Source: Acidimicrobiia bacterium
GTDB lineage: Bacteria > Actinomycetota > Acidimicrobiia > UBA5794 > JAOTWH01
Direction of reading: 5' to 3'
Length of the DNA: 10,485 nucleotides
NCBI GenBank assembly: GCA_029863035.1
Contig: JAOTWH010000068.1
Location: forward strand, 1-10,485
Shown piece by piece: positions 5,880 through 10,485 of the stretch (positions are counted from its first letter, which is position 1; each line of letters starts with the position of its first letter). The notes beneath the pieces were generated by a model. It saw only the letters and a list, made by a program, of their open reading frames with translations. It was not told the origin of the DNA and did not search any database. The translations under genes were made by a program, and so were the position numbers.

Positions 5880-7911
5880 CCTGGTTGGCCTCTCGGGCCT
5901 GGGCGGGTACCGCGCTGCGTTTCCGCACCATCCTTGGGTACAACCCTCCCGCGGCCGCCAGCAAGCCTCCGAACCAGATCAGCCAGACGAACGGGAACCA
6001 GAAAACGTCGAGCGAGATCCGATCGCCGCCGATGCTGGTAAGAGACAGGTACAGGTCGCCGCGCAGCGAGGTATCGACGGCAGGCGAGGCGACCGGTTGG
6101 TTGCTGCGAGCGTACTGGTTGAGGCTTGGCTCCAGCACGGCGACGACCTTGCTCTGCCGTCGAACCTCGACGCGCGCCCCCAGGACACTGCGGTTGGGCT
6201 CTTGACGGGAGAAGTCGGTGACGTAGGTGAGTTCGTGTCCGGCGAACTCGGCCGTCTGACCCGGCTCGAGGGTCAACTGGGATTCCACTCCCTGGTTGGC
6301 GGAGATGGCGATTCCCATTGCCAGAATGGCCACGCCGACGTGGGCGATCTGCCCGCCCCAGTAGCCCGGGTCGCTCCGCATGACTCTTCCCACAGACCGC
6401 CACACCGGCGTCCCTTCGTTGGCGGCGGCGCGGCGAGCACTCGCCCACAGTTGGCGCACGATCACCCCGATGATGAACGTGCCGGTTAGAACGCCCAGCA
6501 CGACGTATATGTTTCGGTAGCCGAGTAGGACCGCACCGGCGCCGACCGCCAGGGCTACCCGCAGCGGAGTACGGATTCTCTCCCACACCACCGAGGCCCG
6601 GGCCGCCCGGTACGGGGTGATGGGTCCCAGTCCCATCGCCAGCAGGAGGGCGAAGGACAGCGGGATGGCGAGGCGATCGAAGAAGGGGCGGCCCACACCG
6701 AGTTGCGAGCCAGTGAACGCTTCGACGAACATCGGATACAGGGTGCCGATAAGGACGACGAAGGCGAACACGGTCAGCAGGAGGTTGTTGAACAGGAACA
6801 CGCCTTCTCGACTCGCCAGGGAGTTCAAGCGAGGCGAAGATGCCACAAGGTGCACCCGGGTGGCGAACAGGCTCAATGAGCCGACCAGCACCAACGTGAG
6901 GAACCAGAGGAGCGCCGGACCGATGGGGGATTGAGTGAAGCTGTGAACCGAAGCGATGACTCCTGAGCGCGTGAGGAAGGTGCCGAGGATGGTCAAGGAG
7001 AACGTGGCGATGACAAGCACGAAGTTCCACGCCTGCAGCATCCCCCTTCGCTCTTGCACTACCGACGAATGAATGAAGGCGGTGGCCACCAGCCACGGCA
7101 TGAACGACGCGTTCTCCACCGGGTCCCAAGCCCAGTAACCGCCCCAGCCCAGTACCTCGTACGACCACAGTCCGCCGATCACTATCCCGGCGGTGAGGAA
7201 CGACCACGCCACCAGGGTCCACGAGCGAGTACGTCTCAGCCAGGCGTCGCCACTTTCTCCCCGTATAAGCGCAGAGATGGCGAATGCGAACGGCACCGAC
7301 ATCCCCACGTATCCGACATAGAGCAAGGGCGGATGCACTGCCATGAGCGGATGGTTCTGCAACAGTGGGTTGGGGCCGAGCCCTTGGAGCGGAGCCATGG
7401 ATGCAGCCCACGGGAGGTTGCTGGAAGCAAAGCAGCCCGTCGTGGCAGCTTCCACGCACACCTGGAACGGATTGGCGATGGTGGCCATGATTCCGAAGAA
7501 GAAGACCGAGATCAGTCCCATCACCCCGAGGGCACCGATCCACAGCGGGTCCGGCTGGCGGGAGCGGTAATAACGCAGGTAGATCGTGAGTGTGAACACT
7601 GCCAGCACGAGTCCCCACAGCACGATGCTCCCTTCGAGCGCCGCCCATGCTGTTGCGACTTTGTAGAAGAAGGGGGTGGTTGTGGCCGAGTTGTCGGCGA
7701 TGTAGGCGACCGAGAAATCGTCTGCCAGCAGTCCCACCTCCAGGGCAAGCATGGCCAGCGCCCCGCCCGCCACCAGCCCGATCACCGCGTTGCGCAGGCT
7801 GGCGGCGTTCACCCGCTCCGCATCGCGCACTCCTCGCAAGCCAAGCAGTCCCAGGGCGACGGCCGACACCAAAGCCAGCAGGATTCCAAAGTAGCCCAGG
7901 AGGGCGGTCAT
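5872..7911 (-). CDS. ccmF: Haem lyase subunit CcmF
   Basis: Large polytopic protein of the haem handling family that, with CcmH/CcmI, takes haem from CcmE and ligates it to apocytochrome c. It has 679 residues, close to the family norm of about 650. The tryptophan-rich WWD domain is at about 256-266 (WGGYWAWDPVEN). Flanking histidines fit the family: H193 in the AVHPPLLY stretch and H280 in AFIHS. The C-terminal part holds GGQIAHVGVAILAMG, a long soluble loop and a final helix. A loop before the HPP segment holds two extra cysteines (C152, C160). I chose ATG at 7911 because GGAGG lies 7 bases upstream and the product then begins with a membrane helix; an ATG at 7968 adds a basic leader without such a signal. 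First gene of ccmFHIG. Confidence 0.94.
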   Translation of the reverse strand: MTALLGYFGILLALVSAVALGLLGLRGVRDAERVNAASLRNAVIGLVAGGALAMLALEVGLLADDFSVAYIADNSATTTPFFYKVATAWAALEGSIVLWGLVLAVFTLTIYLRYYRSRQPDPLWIGALGVMGLISVFFFGIMATIANPFQVCVEAATTGCFASSNLPWAASMAPLQGLGPNPLLQNHPLMAVHPPLLYVGYVGMSVPFAFAISALIRGESGDAWLRRTRSWTLVAWSFLTAGIVIGGLWSYEVLGWGGYWAWDPVENASFMPWLVATAFIHSSVVQERRGMLQAWNFVLVIATFSLTILGTFLTRSGVIASVHSFTQSPIGPALLWFLTLVLVGSLSLFATRVHLVASSPRLNSLASREGVFLFNNLLLTVFAFVVLIGTLYPMFVEAFTGSQLGVGRPFFDRLAIPLSFALLLAMGLGPITPYRAARASVVWERIRTPLRVALAVGAGAVLLGYRNIYVVLGVLTGTFIIGVIVRQLWASARRAAANEGTPVWRSVGRVMRSDPGYWGGQIAHVGVAILAMGIAISANQGVESQLTLEPGQTAEFAGHELTYVTDFSRQEPNRSVLGARVEVRRQSKVVAVLEPSLNQYARSNQPVASPAVDTSLRGDLYLSLTSIGGDRISLDVFWFPFVWLIWFGGLLAAAGGLYPRMVRKRSAVPAQAREANQDA

Positions 7912-8088
7912 CGCTCTTCCTCCGATTCTTGGTCGCGAGTGGCCCGGCTTCACTTTGGTGCCTGCCAACTTCTGTCGAGCCTACCCACCATCGGGCATTA
8001 CCGAGTTCGCCGGCTGCGGACCCCTTTAGACGCAATCGCGTTGCTGCGGTGAGACTGAGCTGGGCCCCATCTTCTTAGACTCGCCCAT
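7912..8088. promoter_or_regulatory. Divergent ccmF/ccmA promoter region
   Basis: A 177-base gap between two divergent ccm operons, so it should hold both promoters. Only the ccmA-side -10 is convincing. For ccmF, minus-strand TAGGCT (TANNNT, about 70 bases upstream of the start) is possible but has no matching -35. GGAGGAAG just upstream of ATG 7911 is the ccmF ribosome binding site. Confidence 0.5.
8076..8081 (+). promoter_or_regulatory. -10 element for a probably leaderless ccmA transcript
   Basis: TAGACT (TANNNT) ends 7 bases before the GTG of ccmA, so transcription would begin at or next to the start codon. No Shine-Dalgarno-like purine run precedes the GTG, which fits a leaderless mRNA. 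The -35 region is weak. Confidence 0.45.
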
Positions 8089-8742
8089 GTGAACTCCACT
8101 GCCAACCTTGTCGAACTGCGCGACATCGGTGTCCGAATGGGCCGAACCCCGGTCCTGCGCGGCCTCGACCTCACGATCGAACCCGGTGAGGTCGTGGGCA
8201 TTCGCGGCGCCAACGGATCGGGCAAGACCACCCTGCTGCGACTGGTGGCAACGTTGCTGCGGCCGTCCGAGGGGACGGGGCGCGTCCTCGGTGCTGGGCT
8301 CACCGACCCCGCTCGCTACGAAATCAGACGTCAGGTGGCTCTCATCGGCCACGTCCCTGCTCTGTACGACGAGCTCACTCTGGAGGAGAACACCAAGTTC
8401 GTTGCCCGGTTCTGCGGGGCCGGCGCCGAGCGGATCGCCGAGGTCCTCGACGTCGTCGGGTTGACGGAGGCCCGAACCCGTCGCGTCCGGGAATGCTCGG
8501 CCGGAATGCAGCGCCGTGCCGAGTTCGCCCGGGTGCTGTTGGGCAACCCGAAGATCGTTCTGTTCGATGAGGCGCACTCGGGGCTCGACGCCTCGGCAAC
8601 ACCGCTCGTCGAGCATGTGATCAAGAGCGTCGTTGCGGCCGACGGAGCCGCCATGGTGGTGTCCCACCAGGAGGATCGCACCGCCCCCTTCACCGACCGG
8701 GTGCTCGAGTTGGATCAGGGAAGGCTGTGGGAGGCAGCGTGA
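8089..8742 (+). CDS. ccmA: ATP-binding subunit CcmA of the haem-release ABC complex
   Basis: Cytoplasmic ATPase that, with CcmB and CcmC, powers release of haem-loaded CcmE. It has 217 residues, the normal length. Walker A is GANGSGKTT (40-48), the signature is CSAGM (136-140), Walker B ends in FDEAHSGLD (159-167) with catalytic E161, and the H-loop is in VVSHQED (H193). At the Q-loop, where E. coli CcmA has His-Gln-Pro, this protein reads His-Val-Pro (V89). Walker B continues with Glu-Ala-His where Glu-Pro is common. The start is GTG; an ATG two bases earlier is out of frame and followed at once by TGA. The stop overlaps the ccmB start (GTGA). Another small ABC ATPase is conceivable from sequence alone, but the context fixes it. 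Confidence 0.93.
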   Translation: MNSTANLVELRDIGVRMGRTPVLRGLDLTIEPGEVVGIRGANGSGKTTLLRLVATLLRPSEGTGRVLGAGLTDPARYEIRRQVALIGHVPALYDELTLEENTKFVARFCGAGAERIAEVLDVVGLTEARTRRVRECSAGMQRRAEFARVLLGNPKIVLFDEAHSGLDASATPLVEHVIKSVVAADGAAMVVSHQEDRTAPFTDRVLELDQGRLWEAA

Positions 8743-9410
8743 GCCTGCCCTTCTGGTCGCAAGCCGGCGAGATCGCCCGCGCCGACCTTCGTTCCGAGTC
8801 TCGCACCGGCGAGGTGATGGCAGTCACCATCCCTTTCGGCGCGGTCGCTCTGCTGCTCATACCGTTCGGCATCGGCACCGACGCCCCGTTGCTGCGCCAG
8901 ATCGGCGTCGGTATCTACTGGGCGGTGGTGCTGCTCTTCGGAATGCTGGTGGCACTGCGGAGAAGTGCGGCCGAGGGTCCGGCGCAACGAGATCTCCTGG
9001 GGCTGCTCGGGGTGGATCCGGCGGCCCGGTTCGCCGGACGAGCCCTCTCCACCGGCGTGCTCGTGCTTGCCTTCGAGGTCGTGTTGGGACCGATCGCCAT
9101 CGCGCTATATGACGCCCGGATCACCGGGTGGGCGTGGCTGATCTTGGTGGTGCCCATGGTGGCGGCGGGTCTGGCGTTGCTGTCGACGCTCATCGGCAGC
9201 ATCGTCGGCGGCTCCGGCGCGGCACCCGCCCTCGTTCCCTTCTTGGTGGCGCCCCTGGCCATCCCCATGCTGCTCGCCGCCACCCAGTCCCTGGAAGGAT
9301 TGCGGCTGGGCGAGAGTATCCTGGCTTGGCTCCTGTTGTTGGCGGCCATGGATCTCGTGCTGGCCATCGCGGGAGTCCTAACCGCTCGCCCGTTGCAGGA
9401 GGTACGTTGA
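8739..9410 (+). CDS. ccmB: Haem exporter-type membrane protein CcmB
   Basis: Integral membrane partner of CcmA in the CcmABCD complex. It has 223 residues, matching the family (about 220). Six hydrophobic helices can be read. The N-terminus has the typical charged stretch (EIARADLRSESRTGEV), and a conserved-looking loop, RSAAEGPAQRDLLGLLGVDP, follows helix 2. GTG at 8739 is preferred because GGAGG lies 4 bases upstream and the codon overlaps the ccmA TGA; GTG at 8727 would add only four residues. The gene ends with TTGA, which also starts ccmC. Confidence 0.9.
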   Translation: MSLPFWSQAGEIARADLRSESRTGEVMAVTIPFGAVALLLIPFGIGTDAPLLRQIGVGIYWAVVLLFGMLVALRRSAAEGPAQRDLLGLLGVDPAARFAGRALSTGVLVLAFEVVLGPIAIALYDARITGWAWLILVVPMVAAGLALLSTLIGSIVGGSGAAPALVPFLVAPLAIPMLLAATQSLEGLRLGESILAWLLLLAAMDLVLAIAGVLTARPLQEVR

Positions 9411-10135
9411 CACGCAGGCGCATCATTGAAATCGCTGCTATCGCCGGACTCGGAGGGGCCCTGATAACCGCCCTGGTGGTGCCGCCCGAGCGAACCCAAG
9501 GTGATCTAGCTCGCCTTCTCTTCGTCCACGTCCCGTCCATCTGGATCGCCTATCTCGCCTTCTCCGTGACGCTCGTCACCAGTGCCCTCTATCTGTGGAA
9601 GCGCGAGATGCGGTGGGATCGGCTGGCGGCCGCCTCTGCCGAGGTGGGCGTGTTCTTCACCGGAGCCACCATCCTTATTGGGATGATTTGGGGCAAGCCC
9701 ACCTGGGGAGTGTGGTGGACATGGGATGCGCGTCTGGTGTTGACCGCTGTGCTGTTCTTTGTCTATCTCGGCTACCTGGCGTTGCGCCGCTCCATTATCG
9801 ATCCTGTGGCGAGAGCGCACCGGTCGGCCCTCTTCGGGGTGCTCGCCATCATCCAGATACCCATCGTGCACTTCTCGGTGGTGTGGTGGCGGACGCTCCA
9901 TCAGCAGGCGAGCATCCTCCGCCCCGGCCCCCTCCAGATGGACCCTCCCTTCCGATCTGCTTTCCTGGCGTCGGTGGTAGCGTTCACCTTCGTGTACGTA
10001 GCGCTAGTGATGCGTCGGATGCAACTGGGCCGGCTAGAGGACGAGATCGAGGTTCGCCTCGCCTCCTCCCATCAAGAAGTTGCCGGAGCCGCCGTCGCCC
10101 CACCTCGCATCGAAGGAGCCGTCGACAGTGTCTGA
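9407..10135 (+). CDS. ccmC: Haem-handling membrane protein CcmC
   Basis: Presents haem to CcmE in the outer leaflet of the membrane. It has 242 residues with six predicted helices. The WWD motif is at about 100-108 (WGVWWTWDA) and is followed by the typical RLVLTAVLFFVYLGYLALR. Conserved histidine candidates are H41 in FVHVPSIW, H155, and H165 in WWRTLHQ. The C-terminal tail of about 40 residues is soluble. The start is TTG, chosen because AGGAGG lies 4 bases upstream and it overlaps the ccmB stop (TTGA). The stop overlaps ccmD. CcmC, CcmF and the System II protein CcsA share the WWD motif; the length and the ccmB/ccmD neighbours identify this one. Confidence 0.94.
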   Translation: MTRRRIIEIAAIAGLGGALITALVVPPERTQGDLARLLFVHVPSIWIAYLAFSVTLVTSALYLWKREMRWDRLAAASAEVGVFFTGATILIGMIWGKPTWGVWWTWDARLVLTAVLFFVYLGYLALRRSIIDPVARAHRSALFGVLAIIQIPIVHFSVVWWRTLHQQASILRPGPLQMDPPFRSAFLASVVAFTFVYVALVMRRMQLGRLEDEIEVRLASSHQEVAGAAVAPPRIEGAVDSV

Positions 10136-10250
10136 TTGGGGTTGGGTCGTGTTCGGCTACGCCGTCCTGTACGGAACGCTGGCCGCCTACGTGGCGTCGA
10201 TCGCATATCGCCTGCGCCAGGCCCGTCGACGTCTGGGAGAGCTGCAATGA
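10128..10250 (+). CDS. ccmD: Small membrane protein CcmD
   Basis: A 40-residue protein with one membrane helix (about 6-27) and a basic C-terminal tail (RLRQARRRLGELQ), the standard build of CcmD. In E. coli CcmD helps release haem-loaded CcmE from the CcmABC complex. GTG at 10128 lies inside the last codons of ccmC, with AAGGAG 9 bases upstream. The TGA overlaps the ATG of ccmE (ATGA). Sequence identity in this family is low, so the call rests on size, topology and the exact place between ccmC and ccmE. Confidence 0.85.
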   Translation: MSDWGWVVFGYAVLYGTLAAYVASIAYRLRQARRRLGELQ

Positions 10251-10485
10251 GGTACAAGGCGTTCATCATCCCCGCGGTCGGGCTCGTAGCCCTGCTCGTC
10301 GGATTCCTGGTGTTCCAGCTCAACGACAGCCTCGTGTATTTCAGAACCCCGACCGAGATCAAGGCCGACCAGGTCGATCCGGCCGTCCGGCTCCGACTCG
10401 GCGGCCAGGTGGTGCCGGGGTCGGTGGAAGCCACGGCCGGAGAGGTCAGCTTTGAGGTCACCGACGGCGTCGAAACCGTGCTCGT
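10247..10485 (+). CDS. ccmE: Haem chaperone CcmE, 3' part missing
   Basis: Membrane-anchored periplasmic haem chaperone that binds haem covalently and carries it from CcmC to CcmF. Only 79 codons are in the window. Residues 4-23 form the anchor helix. They are followed by the family stretch LVYFRTPTEI and then VRLRLGGQVVPGSVE, the start of the OB-fold core. The haem-binding residue (His, or Cys in the CXXXY variant) lies beyond the right edge, so the type cannot be told. The ATG overlaps the ccmD stop, with GGGAGAG upstream as ribosome binding site. Confidence 0.9.
   Translation, partial: MRYKAFIIPAVGLVALLVGFLVFQLNDSLVYFRTPTEIKADQVDPAVRLRLGGQVVPGSVEATAGEVSFEVTDGVETVL

Noticed and set aside
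5855..8035. Long open frame of over 700 codons on the minus strand overlapping ccmF
   Set aside because: It is rich in Arg, Pro and His with no domain, and lies in a shifted frame over ccmF, which has the conserved WWD and HPP motifs. Long shadow frames are expected in GC-rich genes.
7054..8052. 332-codon frame on the plus strand antisense to ccmF
   Set aside because: Low-complexity, charged product with no motif; shadow of ccmF.
1..10485. tRNA, rRNA, CRISPR arrays, insertion sequences, attachment sites
   Set aside because: I saw no cloverleaf-like segments, regular spaced repeats, terminal inverted repeats or transposase-like frames.

Overview
The window is GC-rich bacterial DNA, coding almost throughout. 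It holds one theme: a quinol:cytochrome c oxidoreductase (bc-type complex), a multihaem c-type cytochrome, and a near-complete System I (Ccm) pathway that attaches haem to c-type cytochromes. Many genes start with GTG or TTG and overlap in tight chains. One gene looks leaderless, and two DosR/DevR-like dyads are present. These traits fit an uncultured Actinomycetota lineage best, with Chloroflexota or a related GC-rich phylum as the alternative. The sequence alone does not settle this. The split, b6-type cytochrome b is unlike the long fused cytochrome b of mycobacteria and streptomycetes.

Layout. 1-2353 (minus strand) is a qcrABC-like operon in the Bacillus order: Rieske protein, cytochrome b, then a subunit IV fused to at least four mono-haem cytochrome c domains that runs off the left edge. 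2354-2791 is a divergent regulatory region with two DosR-like dyads and a good -10 element. 2792-3877 (plus) encodes a six-haem lipoprotein cytochrome with a collagen-like Gly-Pro-Ala linker. A hairpin lies in the convergent gap 3878-4048. 4049-7911 (minus) is ccmF-ccmH-ccmI-ccmG, with each junction overlapping. 7912-8088 is a second divergent promoter region. 8089-10485 (plus) is ccmA-ccmB-ccmC-ccmD-ccmE, again with overlapping junctions; ccmE runs off the right edge.

How the genes work together. CcmABCD load haem onto CcmE and release it. CcmF/H, with thiol chemistry from CcmG and assembly by the TPR protein CcmI, ligate haem to CXXCH motifs. The local clients are obvious: at least four motifs in the QcrC-like protein and six in the lipoprotein cytochrome. 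A reasonable inference is that electrons leave the quinol pool through the Rieske/cytochrome b core, pass down the polyhaem tail, and may reach the lipoprotein cytochrome outside the membrane. The final acceptor is not in the window.

The most unusual points are the polyhaem tail on subunit IV, the loss of the cysteine that binds haem c_i in b6-type cytochrome b, the collagen-like linker in the hexahaem lipoprotein, and the paired DosR-like dyads.
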